Assembly: GCA_001724995.1 (NCBI GenBank)
Contig: MEFD01000013.1
Span: forward strand, 186,001-250,000
Source: Rubrivivax sp. SCN 71-131
GTDB lineage: Bacteria; Pseudomonadota; Gammaproteobacteria; Burkholderiales; Burkholderiaceae_C
DNA length: 64,000 bases
Reading direction: 5' to 3'
Part shown: in pieces, positions 33,011-42,481 of the stretch
Layout: every line of letters starts with the position of its first letter
Numbering within the stretch: position 1 is the first letter of the stretch
Program-made: the position numbers and the translations under genes
The notes under the pieces: model-generated
Told to the model about the DNA's origin: nothing
What the model saw: the letters and a program-made list of their open reading frames with translations, nothing else
Databases searched by the model: none

Positions 33011-35041
33011 ATGGTCCGCGGCCTCCCTTCACCTCGCGGCGCGCGGCTGGCGCGCCTGTTGCTGCCGGCGCTGTTTGCGCTCATCGGCACGCTGGGCGGC
33101 GCTGCCGCCGTGGCCCAGGTCGGCGACGAGGCCGTGGTGCGGGCGCGCGAGGCCTTGGGCCAGAAGGACGGCGCGCGCCTGGCGGCACTGCGCGGGCAGC
33201 TGCTGGCGGCACGCCATCCGCTGGCGGTGTGGGCCGACTACTGGGAACTCTCGAGCCGCCTGACAACGGCCGAGCAGCCCGAGGTCGACGCCTTCTACGC
33301 GCGCTGGCGCGGCAGCTACCTCGAGGATCGCCTGCGCAACGACTGGCTGCTCGAGCTCGGACGTCGCGGCGACTTCGCCGGCTTCCTGCGCGACCATGCC
33401 GAGTACCGCATGCGCGACGACCCCGAGGTCACCTGCTGGGAGCAGCTGGCGCTGCAGCTCGGCGGCCAGGGCGCGCGCGCCGCGGCCGTGGCCGCGTGGA
33501 TGGCTGCGCGCGATCCCGGCGAGGGCTGCCGCCAGCTCGGCAGCGCCCTCGCCGAGCGCCGCCTGCTGCGCTCGGGCGAGATCTGGCAGGCGATGCGCCT
33601 GGCGGTGGAGGCGAACCGGCCGCGCAGCGCGCGCCTGGCCGCCGTGCTGATCGGGCCGTCGACGGCGAAGGCGGTGGACGAGATGCTCGCCAAGCCGGCG
33701 CGCCTGCTGGAACGCCACGTGCGCGAGCCCAGCGCGCACCAGCAGGAGCTGGCGACGCTGGCCTTGATGCGCCTGGCCGGCAGCGACGTCGACGCCGCCG
33801 CCCAGGCGCTGCAGGCGGGCTGGGGCAGCCGGCTCTCGAACGAGCTGGCGGCCATTGCCTGGGCCGCCCTGGGCCGCCAGGCGGCATGGCGCCAGCAGGA
33901 GCGTGCGCACGGCTTCTTCGAGCTCGCCTGGCAGCACCAGCACGACGACGGCGCAGCGCCGCGCTGGAGCGACGAGACGCTGGCCTGGAGCGTGCGCGCC
34001 GCCTTGCGCACGCCGCGCCCGGACCGCGAGCGCTGGGGCGCCGTGCTGCGCGGCATCGAGGCCATGAGCGAAGGTGAACGGGCGGAGCCGGCCTGGGCCT
34101 ACTGGCAGGCGCGGGCGCTGGCCGAACGCGCGCGCAGCGCGACCGAGCGCGCGCGCGCCACGGCCGCGTTCGAGGCCCTGGCGGTGGGCGTCGACTACTA
34201 CGCGCAGCTCGCGCTGCAGGAACTGGGCCGCCCCTTCGTGTTGCCGGCGCCGCCGCCGCCGCCGAGCGCCGAGGAACTCGAGCAGGCGCGGCAGACGCCC
34301 GGCCTGCAGCGCGGCCTGGCGCTGGCGCAGCTCGACCTGCGCAGCGAAGGCCGGCGCGAATGGAACTTCACGCTGCGCGGCATGGGCGAGCGCGAACTGC
34401 TCGCCGCAGCGGAACTGGCCTGCCGCGCCGCCGACTGGCAGATCTGCATCAACACCAGCGAGCGCACGCGCGAGCAGCTCGACCTGGGCCAGCGCTACCC
34501 CATGCCACACGCCGGGGCGATCGGCGCCCAGGCGCGCGAGCGCGCACTCGAGCCGGCGCTCGTCTTCGGGCTCATCCGCCAGGAGACGCGCTTCATGGCC
34601 AGGCTGCGCTCGGCCGTCGGCGCCACCGGCCTGATGCAGGTGATGCCGGCCACGGCGCGCTGGACGGCCAAGCGCATCGGCCTGGAGATGAAGCCCGGGC
34701 AGCTCGAGGACATCGACCTCAACCTGCGCCTGGGCACGAGCTACCTGCGGCTGGTGCTGGACGACTTCGGCGGCTCGCAGGCGCTGGCCGCCGCGGCCTA
34801 CAACGCCGGGCCCGGGCGGCCGCGGCGCTGGCGCGAAGGGCCGGTGCTCGACGCCGCGGCGTGGACCGAGAACATCCCCTTCGCCGAGACGCGCGACTAC
34901 GTGAAGAAGGTGCTCGCCAACGCCAGTGTCTACGCCGCGCTGCTCGGCGAGGATCCCGCGCTGCCGCTGCGCGCGCGCCTGGGCCGCACCATCGGCCCGC
35001 GCGAGACCGACGCCCCGACGCCCGACGCCAACCTGCCCTGA
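33011..35041 (+). CDS. slt: Soluble lytic murein transglycosylase
   Basis: Periplasmic enzyme of 676 residues that cleaves the glycan strand to 1,6-anhydroMurNAc ends. It has a signal peptide (about 1-35, cleaved after AVAQ), a long alpha-helical superhelix (about 40-490) and a C-terminal SLT domain. The catalytic Glu is E525 in LIRQETRF, followed by GATGLMQVMPATA and AAYNAGPGR. Size is typical of Slt70. The next gene begins 28 bases after the stop. Confidence 0.92.
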   Translation: MVRGLPSPRGARLARLLLPALFALIGTLGGAAAVAQVGDEAVVRAREALGQKDGARLAALRGQLLAARHPLAVWADYWELSSRLTTAEQPEVDAFYARWRGSYLEDRLRNDWLLELGRRGDFAGFLRDHAEYRMRDDPEVTCWEQLALQLGGQGARAAAVAAWMAARDPGEGCRQLGSALAERRLLRSGEIWQAMRLAVEANRPRSARLAAVLIGPSTAKAVDEMLAKPARLLERHVREPSAHQQELATLALMRLAGSDVDAAAQALQAGWGSRLSNELAAIAWAALGRQAAWRQQERAHGFFELAWQHQHDDGAAPRWSDETLAWSVRAALRTPRPDRERWGAVLRGIEAMSEGERAEPAWAYWQARALAERARSATERARATAAFEALAVGVDYYAQLALQELGRPFVLPAPPPPPSAEELEQARQTPGLQRGLALAQLDLRSEGRREWNFTLRGMGERELLAAAELACRAADWQICINTSERTREQLDLGQRYPMPHAGAIGAQARERALEPALVFGLIRQETRFMARLRSAVGATGLMQVMPATARWTAKRIGLEMKPGQLEDIDLNLRLGTSYLRLVLDDFGGSQALAAAAYNAGPGRPRRWREGPVLDAAAWTENIPFAETRDYVKKVLANASVYAALLGEDPALPLRARLGRTIGPRETDAPTPDANLP

Positions 35042-35069
35042 CCCCGCCACGCCCACCACGGAGGACGCC

Positions 35070-35768
35070 ATGGCCCTGCAGCTCGTCATCGCCAACAAGA
35101 ACTACTCCTCGTGGTCGATGCGCCCCTGGGTGCTGATGCGGCAGCTCGCGCTGCCCTTCGAGGAGCGGCGGCTGCGGCTGGACTTCCACGCCCCGGGCTC
35201 GAGCTTCAAGCGCGAGCTGGCGCAGCTCGGCGCGGCCGGGCGCGTGCCGGTGCTGCTCGACGAGGGCTTCGCCATATGGGACTCGCTGGCCATCGTCGAG
35301 TACCTGCACGAGCGCTTCCCGGCGGCCGGCGTGTGGCCCACCGCCGCGCGGGCGCGGGCGCGCGCACGCAGCCTGTGCGCCGAGATGCACGCGGGCTTCA
35401 CGCCGCTGCGCAGCCATTGCCCGATGAACATCGAGGCCCGGTTGCCCGAGGTCGGCCAGCGCCTGTGGGCCGGGCAGGAAGCGGTACGCGCCGACGTGAA
35501 GCGGCTGGAAGCGATATGGGGCGCGGCGCTGGCCGACAGCGGCGGGCCCTTCCTCTTTGGCGCCTTCGGCGCCGCCGACGCCTTCTACGCGCCGGTGTGC
35601 ATGCGCCTGCTGACCTACGCCCTGCCGATCGCGGACGTGGCCGGCGACTACGTCGAGCGCGTACGCCGCGCGCCCGCAGTGGCGGCGTGGATCGACGCGG
35701 CGCTGCAGGAGCACGACTGGATCGCCGAGGACGAGCCCTATCGGCAGCGCCCCGACGCCGGTCGCTGA
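35070..35768 (+). CDS. Glutathione S-transferase family protein
   Basis: Protein of 232 residues with an N-terminal thioredoxin-fold domain ([15 protein letters not shown]; the SSWS serines sit at the usual glutathione-activating position) and a helical C-terminal domain. The glutathione-binding Pro (RVPVL) and the DS pair (WDSLAI) are present. It resembles YfcF-like bacterial transferases. Substrate is unknown. GGAG lies upstream of the ATG. Confidence 0.88.
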   Translation: MALQLVIANKNYSSWSMRPWVLMRQLALPFEERRLRLDFHAPGSSFKRELAQLGAAGRVPVLLDEGFAIWDSLAIVEYLHERFPAAGVWPTAARARARARSLCAEMHAGFTPLRSHCPMNIEARLPEVGQRLWAGQEAVRADVKRLEAIWGAALADSGGPFLFGAFGAADAFYAPVCMRLLTYALPIADVAGDYVERVRRAPAVAAWIDAALQEHDWIAEDEPYRQRPDAGR

Positions 35769-35799
35769 GGCGCGGGGTCGGCGCCGCGATGCCGCGCAC

Positions 35800-37095
35800 A
35801 TGAAGTTCTACAGCGTCGGCGGCGCCGTGCGCGACGCCCTGCTCGGCCTGCCCGCCAGCGACCGCGACTGGGTCGTGGTCGGCGGCACGCCCGAGCAGTT
35901 GCTCGCCCTGGGCTATCGCCCGGTCGGGCGCGACTTCCCCGTCTTCCTGCACCCGGACACCGGCGAGGAAGTGGCGCTGGCGCGCACCGAGCGCAAGTCC
36001 GGACGCGGCTACCACGGCTTCAGCTTTCACGCCGCGCCCGAGGTCACGCTGGAGGAGGACCTGGCGCGACGCGACCTCACCATCAACGCCATGGCGCGCG
36101 ACGCGGACGGCCGCCTCGTCGACCCCTACGGCGGCGAGCGCGACCTGCGCGAGCGCGTGCTGCGCCACGTCTCGCCGGCCTTTGCCGAGGATCCGGTGCG
36201 CCTGCTGCGCGTGGCGCGCTTCGCCGCGCGCTGGCCCGACTTCAGCGTTGCCGCGGAGACGATGGCGCTGATGCGCCGCATCGTCGACGACGGCGAGGTC
36301 GACCACCTCGTGCCCGAGCGCGTGTGGCAGGAGCTCGCGCGCGGCCTGATGGAGGCCCACCCGGCGCGGCTCGTCGAGGTGCTGCGCGAGACCGGGGCGC
36401 TGGCGCGGCTGCTGCCCGAGGTCGAGCGCCTCTTCGGCGTGCCGCAGCGACCCGAGCATCACCCCGAGGTCGACACCGGGGCGCACCTGCTGCTGGTGCT
36501 GCAGGCCTGCGCGCGCGTGCAGGCGCCGCTGACGGTGCGCTTTGCCTGCCTGTGCCACGACCTCGGCAAGGGCACGACGCCGCGCGCGCAGTGGCCGCGC
36601 CACCTCGGCCACGAGCAGCGCGGGGCGCGCATGGCGCGCGCCGTGGCCGAGCGGCTGCGCGCCCCGCTCGACTGCCGCGAACTGGCCGACGTGACCGCGC
36701 GCGAGCATGGCAACGTGCATGCAAGCCTCGCCCTCGCGCCCGCGGCGGTGCTGCGCCTGCTCGAGCGCTGCGACGCGCTGCGCCGGCCGCAGCGCTTCGA
36801 GGAACTGCTGCTCGCCTGCCAGTGCGACGCCCGCGGGCGCCGCGGCCGCGAGGACGACCCCTACCCGCAGCGCGCGCGGCTGTCGATGGCGCTGCGCGCC
36901 GTGCTCGGCGCCGACACCGCGGCGGCAAGCCGGCAGGCGCTGGCCGAAGGCCTGCAGGGGCCGGCGATCGGCGCGCGCGTGCACGCCGCGCGGCTGGCGG
37001 CGCTGCGTCAGGCCTTGGGCGGCGGCACGGGCGAAGGCGGCGGCGCCGGCGCCGCGCCGGACGCGTCCACCGGCACCGGCTTGCCGGTCAGGTAG
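35800..37095 (+). CDS. cca: CCA tRNA nucleotidyltransferase
   Basis: Adds or repairs the 3' CCA end of tRNAs. It has 431 residues, class II. The head motif [10 protein letters not shown] is followed by the catalytic DxD ([10 protein letters not shown]), [10 protein letters not shown] and the ERA-like arm, and then an HD domain ([10 protein letters not shown]). The last ~25 residues are Gly/Ala-rich and overlap the end of the convergent FHA-EAL gene by 88 bases; the conserved enzyme ends before that. Confidence 0.94.
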   Translation: MKFYSVGGAVRDALLGLPASDRDWVVVGGTPEQLLALGYRPVGRDFPVFLHPDTGEEVALARTERKSGRGYHGFSFHAAPEVTLEEDLARRDLTINAMARDADGRLVDPYGGERDLRERVLRHVSPAFAEDPVRLLRVARFAARWPDFSVAAETMALMRRIVDDGEVDHLVPERVWQELARGLMEAHPARLVEVLRETGALARLLPEVERLFGVPQRPEHHPEVDTGAHLLLVLQACARVQAPLTVRFACLCHDLGKGTTPRAQWPRHLGHEQRGARMARAVAERLRAPLDCRELADVTAREHGNVHASLALAPAAVLRLLERCDALRRPQRFEELLLACQCDARGRRGREDDPYPQRARLSMALRAVLGADTAAASRQALAEGLQGPAIGARVHAARLAALRQALGGGTGEGGGAGAAPDASTGTGLPVR

Positions 37096-38168
37096 CCCTG
37101 CACGAGCTGGAATCCCATCTGCCGGCAGATCTCGGCCTCGGCCTCGGTCTCGACGCCCTCGGCCAGCGGCACCGAGCCGAGCTCGGTCACCAGCCGCACG
37201 AGGTCGGCCACCACCTTCTGCTTGCGCTCGCTGGCGAGGTCGATGCCGCGGATGAGGCCCATGTCGAACTTGACGAAGTGCGCCGGCACCTCCCCCAGCT
37301 CGTTGAGCCGCGCCTGGCCGGCGCCGAAGTCGTCGTAGGCAAAGCGCACGCCGATGCCCTCGAGCCGCGCCGCCAGCTCCTTCATGCGCGCGACTTCCAT
37401 CACCGCCGTCTCGTGCACCTCGACCACGAGCCGCGGCGCGCCCGGCTGCTCCTGCACGCGCGCAAGCGTCTGCAGGAAACCCTCGTCGAAGGTCTCCTTC
37501 GGATGCGTGTTGACGAACAGCGTCGTGCCCTCGCCGCGCGCGGCGACGATGCGGATGCCGAGCTCGCGAAAGGCCTGGCTGAGCTCGGACTCGCGGCCCA
37601 GGCGCGCGGCCATGTGGAAGAGGTGGATCGGCGACTGCGGCAGCTCCGGATGCCGGCCGCGCCCCAGCCATTCGTAGGCCTGCAGCGTGCGCGTGCGCAT
37701 GTCGACGATGGGTTGCAGCGCGCCGCTCAGGCCCTGGCCGCGCAGCAGCTCCTTGAACTCGCGCTCGTGCGGCACGAAGTTCTCGCTCAGGGCGCGCCCC
37801 GGCGCCACGAGCAGGGTGCGCTCGCCGTCGCCGGCCGGCGCGCGCTGCAGGATCGTCAAGCCGTCGTCGCGGCGGCGGATGCGGAACTCGGCCTGCGCGA
37901 AGTGGATGACGTCGTCGTCGGCCAGCAGCACCGAGCCGTGGACGCGCTGGCGGTTGACGAAGCTGCCGTTGGTGCTGTCGAGGTCGGTGAGGCGCAGTCG
38001 CCCGGAGATGTCGGCGCCGAGCTCGGCGTGGCGCCGGCTCAGGCCCATCGTCGCCTCGACCAGATCGTTGGCCGGGTCGCGGCCGACCCGGTAGGGCAGG
38101 CTGCCGATCTCGTGCATGAGGCGCGAACCGTCGGCCGCCACGGTCTCGAGAAACCAGTCCGCATCCAC
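37008..38168 (-). CDS. FHA-EAL protein (probable c-di-GMP phosphodiesterase)
   Basis: Cytoplasmic protein of 386 residues joining an FHA phosphothreonine-binding domain (about 20-95; [25 protein letters not shown]) to an EAL domain (about 137-370). Catalytic and metal residues appear kept: E166 (EWL in place of EAL), N220, E250, D279/D280 (DDFGAG), K300, E337 and Q357. Hydrolysis of c-di-GMP is therefore likely, with the FHA domain linking it to a Ser/Thr kinase signal. The start is GTG. The tail is a proline-rich stretch overlapping cca. Confidence 0.85.
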   Translation of the reverse strand: MDADWFLETVAADGSRLMHEIGSLPYRVGRDPANDLVEATMGLSRRHAELGADISGRLRLTDLDSTNGSFVNRQRVHGSVLLADDDVIHFAQAEFRIRRRDDGLTILQRAPAGDGERTLLVAPGRALSENFVPHEREFKELLRGQGLSGALQPIVDMRTRTLQAYEWLGRGRHPELPQSPIHLFHMAARLGRESELSQAFRELGIRIVAARGEGTTLFVNTHPKETFDEGFLQTLARVQEQPGAPRLVVEVHETAVMEVARMKELAARLEGIGVRFAYDDFGAGQARLNELGEVPAHFVKFDMGLIRGIDLASERKQKVVADLVRLVTELGSVPLAEGVETEAEAEICRQMGFQLVQGYLTGKPVPVDASGAAPAPPPSPVPPPKA

Positions 38169-38310
38169 ATCGCGCCCCTTGCCACGCCGGCCTCACCCGG
38201 CCACGGTCTGTCGGTCGGTGCTTCCAATCGTGTCCGTCTGCGTCGCAATGTACCGCCGTTTGCCCTGCAGGCGGCCCCGGCCGATGCGCGGGGCAGGCCC
38301 GGCCGCAGCG

Positions 38311-39444
38311 CTACAGCGTGTGCGAGCGGTCGCCGGTGGCGAAGCCCATGGCCTCGAAGGGCGCGCCGGCCGCAAGGCCCAGCACCTTGAAGAGCTCGCC
38401 CATCTCGTGCTCCTGCACGAGCGGCTGCGCGGCCACCTGGGCGCGCGCATGCGCCGCCGCCATCAGCGCAGGCAGCCCGCAGTTGATGAGGAAGCGCGCC
38501 TGCGAGGTGTAGCCGAGCACGTGCAGCCCCGCGTCCTGCGCCGCCAGGGCGACGGCGCTGAAGTTGACGTGCGCCGTGATGTCCTTCTCGCCGAGCTCGA
38601 CCAGCGGGTCGGTGTCGGCGCGGTGGCCGCGGTGGCACATCAGCGTGCCGCCGTGGCGCTGCGGGTGGTAGTACTCGTGCTCAGGGAAGCCGTAGTCGAT
38701 GAAGAAGGCCGCGCCGCGCACGAGGCGCCCGGCCAGCGTGCGCACGAAGGCCTCGGACTGGGGATGGATCTCCGTCACCGCGCCGGGCAGGAAACGGTGC
38801 TCGCCCGGCGGGCGCAGCGCGGTCGGCCGCTCGGCCCAGGCCAGGCGCCCGTCCTGCACGCCGACGCCGCGCTCGAGCCAGTCGCGGCCGTCGAAGTGCA
38901 GCAGCTGCACCGGCATCGCGTCCAGCACCTCGTTGCCCAGCACCACGCCCTCGATGCGCACGGGCAGCGCGTCGAGCCAGCGCACGCGCTCGCCGAAGGC
39001 GGCCAGCGTCTGCTGCTGGCGCTGGCGCAGCGCCGCGGAGAGCTCGACGATGCGGTAGACCGCCGGGTCCGCGGCGGCGTCCTCGTCCAGGGCCGTCAGC
39101 ACCTGCAGCGCCAGTGCCCCGGAGCCGGCGCCGAATTCCCAGACCTCGCGCGTGCCGGTGGTGCCAAGCGCCTGATGCACCTGCCGCGCCAGGGTACGCC
39201 CGAACAGCGGCGAGAGCTCCGGCGCGGTGACGAAGTCGCTGCCCGAGGACGGCAGCAGGCCGAACTGGCGCGCGTCGCGCGCGTAGTAGCCCAGGCCCGG
39301 CTCGTAGAGCGCGATCGCCATAAAGCGATCGAAAGGCAGCCAGTTGCCGGCCGCGGCGATGGCCGCGCGCAGGCGCCCGTTCAGCGCGCTCGATAAACTG
39401 CCGGGTCCGTCGTCCGGCACCCGGTCTTGCACCTGGTCTTGCAC
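38311..39444 (-). CDS. MidA/NDUFAF7-family SAM-dependent methyltransferase
   Basis: Protein of 377 residues of the family related to mitochondrial NDUFAF7, which methylates an arginine of a complex I subunit. The SAM-binding loop WEFGAGSGALA and the conserved NEVLDAMPV and IDYGFPEHEYYHP are clear. Early residues (FMAIALYEPGLGYYAR) are also typical. A bacterial substrate is not known; complex I is a guess from the eukaryotic member. It starts with GTG and is divergent from folM with a 19-base gap. Confidence 0.88.
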   Translation of the reverse strand: MQDQVQDRVPDDGPGSLSSALNGRLRAAIAAAGNWLPFDRFMAIALYEPGLGYYARDARQFGLLPSSGSDFVTAPELSPLFGRTLARQVHQALGTTGTREVWEFGAGSGALALQVLTALDEDAAADPAVYRIVELSAALRQRQQQTLAAFGERVRWLDALPVRIEGVVLGNEVLDAMPVQLLHFDGRDWLERGVGVQDGRLAWAERPTALRPPGEHRFLPGAVTEIHPQSEAFVRTLAGRLVRGAAFFIDYGFPEHEYYHPQRHGGTLMCHRGHRADTDPLVELGEKDITAHVNFSAVALAAQDAGLHVLGYTSQARFLINCGLPALMAAAHARAQVAAQPLVQEHEMGELFKVLGLAAGAPFEAMGFATGDRSHTL

Positions 39445-39463
39445 CGCGGCATTCTAGGTAGCC

Positions 39464-40288
39464 ATGGCCTCCTGCAGCCCTTCTCCCGGCAATCGCCCGG
39501 TCGCTCTCGTCACCGGCGCGGCGCGGCGCCTCGGCCGCGCGATCGCGCTCGAGATCGCCGCGCACGGCTTCGACCTCGCGCTGCACTACCGCCACGCGGC
39601 CGTGGAGGCCGAAGAGCTGGCCGCGCGACTGCGCGCGCTCGGTGCGCAGGCGTGGCTGCTGCAGGCCGATCTCGCCGACGAGGCGGCGACGAACGCGCTC
39701 GTGCCGCAGGCGCAGGCCGTGGCCGGGCGCATCGACGCCGTCGTCAACAACGCCTCGCGCTTCGAGCACGACACGGTCGAGAGCTTCGGCCACGCGGCGA
39801 TGGAGCGCCACTGGCGTGCCAACACCGCCGCGCCCATTCTGCTGGCGCGTGCGCTGCACGCGGCGGTGTCGCGGCCCGGCCACCCCACGGGCCGCGGCTG
39901 CGTCGTCAACCTGCTCGACCAGAAGCTCTGGAACCCGAACCCGGACCACCTCTCCTACACGCTCTCCAAGTTCGCGCTCGAGGGCGCGACGACGCTGCTG
40001 GCGCAGGCGCTGGCGCCGCGGGTGCGCGTCTGCGGCGTGGCGCCGGGGCTGACCCTGCCCTCGGGCGACCAGAGCACCGCCGAGTTCGAGACTGCACACC
40101 GGCTGACGCCGCTTGGCCGCGGCTCCGGCGCCGAGGACGTGGCGCAGGCGGTGCGCTTCCTGCTGCAGGCACCTGCCGTCACCGGCACCACGCTGCTCGT
40201 CGACGGCGGCCAGCACCTGCAGCCGCGAGCGCGCGACGTCATGTTCGAGCTGCGTGACGCCGCGGGCGCCGGCCAGGACGCGCGATGA
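39464..40288 (+). CDS. folM: Pteridine reductase-type SDR (FolM-like)
   Basis: SDR of 274 residues carrying the TGX3RXG motif (TGAARRLG) that marks pteridine reductases and FolM rather than general SDRs, plus NNAS and Y-S-L-S-K-type active-site residues (SYTLSK). Probably reduces dihydromonapterin or dihydropterin. Its stop overlaps the folB start (ATGA), which supports a pterin role. Confidence 0.85.
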   Translation: MASCSPSPGNRPVALVTGAARRLGRAIALEIAAHGFDLALHYRHAAVEAEELAARLRALGAQAWLLQADLADEAATNALVPQAQAVAGRIDAVVNNASRFEHDTVESFGHAAMERHWRANTAAPILLARALHAAVSRPGHPTGRGCVVNLLDQKLWNPNPDHLSYTLSKFALEGATTLLAQALAPRVRVCGVAPGLTLPSGDQSTAEFETAHRLTPLGRGSGAEDVAQAVRFLLQAPAVTGTTLLVDGGQHLQPRARDVMFELRDAAGAGQDAR

Positions 40289-40701
40289 ACCTGCCTGCGA
40301 TGCTCGTCGACCCGCGCCTGGCCGACTGCCGGCGCCTGTTCCTGCGCGGCTGCGAGCTGCCGGTGCAGATCGGCGTGCACGCCTTCGAGCAGGGCGCGCC
40401 GCAGCGCATGCGCTTTGACGTCGACCTGTGGGTGCCGCTGGCCCGGAGCACGCCGAGCACGGACGAACTCGCCGAAGTCGTCGACTACGACTTCGTGCGC
40501 GAGCGCATCCGCGCGCTGGCCGCGCGCGGCCGCGTGCAGCTGCAGGAGACGCTGGCCGACCAGCTCCTGCGCGCCATGCTTGCGCACCCCGGCGTGCGCG
40601 CCGCGCGCGTGGCCACCGAGAAACCCGACGTCTACCCCGACTGCGAGGCGGTCGGGGTCGAGGTCTTCGGCATCAAGCCGACCCAGGAAGATCGACGATG
40701 A
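40285..40701 (+). CDS. folB: Dihydroneopterin aldolase
   Basis: Folate-pathway enzyme of 138 residues, converting dihydroneopterin to 6-hydroxymethyldihydropterin and glycolaldehyde. Characteristic segments are [26 protein letters not shown] and the [20 protein letters not shown] C-terminus (here [16 protein letters not shown]). It has ATGA overlaps with folM upstream and ttcA downstream. Confidence 0.92.
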   Translation: MNLPAMLVDPRLADCRRLFLRGCELPVQIGVHAFEQGAPQRMRFDVDLWVPLARSTPSTDELAEVVDYDFVRERIRALAARGRVQLQETLADQLLRAMLAHPGVRAARVATEKPDVYPDCEAVGVEVFGIKPTQEDRR

Positions 40702-41612
40702 ATGCCCTGAACGACGCCGCCGCGGCGAAGAAGGCCGCCTTCGAGGCCAACAAGCTCTCCAAGAAGCTGCACCGCCAGGTCGGGCAGGCGATCGGCGACT
40801 TCGCCATGATCGAGGACGGCGACAAGGTCATGGTCTGCCTCTCCGGCGGCAAGGACAGCCACGTGCTGCTCGACATCCTGCTCGAGATGCGCCGCCGCGC
40901 GCCGGTGCGCTTCGACCTCGTCGCCGTCAACCTCGACCAGAAGCAGCCCGGCTTTCCCGCCGAAGTGCTGCCGGACTACCTGCGCTCGCGCGACGTGCCC
41001 TTTCACATCGAGAACCAGGACACCTACTCGATCGTCAGGTCGCACGTCCCCGAGGGCAAGACCATGTGCAGCCTGTGCTCGCGGCTGCGCCGCGGCATCC
41101 TCTACCGCGTCGCGCGCGAGCTGGGGGCGACGAAGATCGCCCTGGGCCACCACCGCGACGACATGGTGGTCACGCTGCTCATGAACATGTTCTTCGGCAG
41201 CCGGCTCAAGGGCATGCCGCCCAAGCTGGTCAGCGACGACGGCCAGCACGTCGTCATCCGCCCGCTGGCCTATGTCGCCGAGCGCGACCTCGAGCGCTGG
41301 GCCGAACACCGGCAGTTCCCCATCATCCCCTGCTCGCTGTGCGGCAACCAGCCCAACCTGCAGCGCCAGCAGATCAAGGCCATGGTGCGCGAATGGGAGA
41401 AGCAGTACCCCGGGCGCACCGACAACATGCTCGGCGCGATGGGCCGGGTCGTGCCCTCGCACCTGATGGACCGCCGGCTCTATCCCTTCCAGACGCTGCG
41501 CGCGCAGGGCGTGCCCGACCCGGAAGGCGACATCGCCTTCGACGACGAGGATCCGCATGCCCTCCTCGCGCCGATGGAGCCGCTGCGGCTGCAGAAAGGC
41601 AAGACATCATGA
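40698..41612 (+). CDS. ttcA: tRNA 2-thiocytidine(32) synthetase
   Basis: Iron-sulfur-dependent enzyme of 304 residues that thiolates cytidine 32 of tRNA. The PP-loop [11 protein letters not shown] and two CxxC pairs (CSLCSR and CSLCGN) needed for the Fe-S cluster are present. Length is usual for TtcA. It overlaps both folB and the DUF4136 gene by four bases, so four genes run as one coupled unit. Confidence 0.95.
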   Translation: MNALNDAAAAKKAAFEANKLSKKLHRQVGQAIGDFAMIEDGDKVMVCLSGGKDSHVLLDILLEMRRRAPVRFDLVAVNLDQKQPGFPAEVLPDYLRSRDVPFHIENQDTYSIVRSHVPEGKTMCSLCSRLRRGILYRVARELGATKIALGHHRDDMVVTLLMNMFFGSRLKGMPPKLVSDDGQHVVIRPLAYVAERDLERWAEHRQFPIIPCSLCGNQPNLQRQQIKAMVREWEKQYPGRTDNMLGAMGRVVPSHLMDRRLYPFQTLRAQGVPDPEGDIAFDDEDPHALLAPMEPLRLQKGKTS

Positions 41613-42232
41613 TGAAGCGACGCTCCCTCCCTCGGGGCCTGCTGGCCGGTGGCCTGCTCGCCTGTGGCCTGCTGGCCGGCTGCGCAGGCCTCGGCACCGT
41701 GACCAGCGACGTGAGCAGCTTCGGGCAGTGGCCCGAGGGCCGCGCGCCGGGCCGCTATGCCTTCGAGCGCCTGCCCTCGCAGCAGGCGCGGGCCGAACAG
41801 GCGCAGGCGCTGGAGAAGGCGGCGGCCGGGGCCCTGGCCAAGGCCGGCTTCAACCCCGTCGAAGCCGGGCAGGAACCCGACGTGCTGGTGCAGCTCGGCG
41901 CGCGCCTCACGCGCATGGCGGCCTCGCCCTGGGACGACCCGCTGTGGCTGCGCGGCGGCTTCAGCCGCTACCACCGCGGCCCGTGGCTGGGCTCCTCCTG
42001 GTCGCTCGGCTGGACCTACAGCGCACCGCGCTACGAAACCGAGGTCGCCCTGATGCTGCGCGACCGCGCCAGCGGCCAGCCGCTGTACGAGACGCGCGCT
42101 TCCAACGACAGCAGCGGCCAACCCGACGCGGCGACGCTGGCGGCGATGTTCGAGGCCGCGCTGACCGACTTCCCGCGCCCGGCGATCTCGCCGCGGCGTG
42201 TCAGCGTGCCCATGGGCACGGACAAGCCCTGA
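41609..42232 (+). CDS. DUF4136 lipoprotein
   Basis: Outer-membrane or periplasmic lipoprotein of 207 residues. The signal peptide ends in a lipobox LLAGC (Cys 25), followed by a DUF4136 domain ([10 protein letters not shown], then LVQLGARL and [24 protein letters not shown]). Function is unknown. The start is the first of two adjacent ATG codons, overlapping the ttcA stop. Confidence 0.85.
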   Translation: MMKRRSLPRGLLAGGLLACGLLAGCAGLGTVTSDVSSFGQWPEGRAPGRYAFERLPSQQARAEQAQALEKAAAGALAKAGFNPVEAGQEPDVLVQLGARLTRMAASPWDDPLWLRGGFSRYHRGPWLGSSWSLGWTYSAPRYETEVALMLRDRASGQPLYETRASNDSSGQPDAATLAAMFEAALTDFPRPAISPRRVSVPMGTDKP

Positions 42233-42392
42233 TTCATCCGGCATCAGGCGCGACCGTGACATGGCTGTCGAAGATCTTTACAGGTCCGATCGGTCGTTCC
42301 CAGGCGATTTCGGGCACCCCTGATCCGGCCGCCGGAGAAGCCCTGTGGTGACAAGGGCTTACACCCTCCATCCCACATTCGACGGGTAGGGC

Positions 42393-42408
42393 TGGCGCGC
42401 TTCCTGCT
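42393..42408 (+). promoter_or_regulatory. Sigma-54 promoter for the vWA/PEP-CTERM gene
   Basis: TGGCGCG-CTTC-CTGCT differs from the sigma-54 consensus TGGCACG-N4-TTGCW at two positions. It keeps the essential GG (42394-42395) and GC (42406-42407) with the required 10-base gap. Transcription would start near 42419, about 63 bases before the ATG. Many PEP-CTERM genes are known or predicted to depend on sigma-54 with the PrsK/PrsR system, which agrees. A possible activator site is the GGTG/CACC repeat near 42347-42366. Confidence 0.65.
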
Positions 42409-42481
42409 TGGTCATCCTCAGCGGTCGGCTGACGGCATCCCGCCGTGAAAACGCCACCTGCAGATGTTTGGAGGGTTCGAC

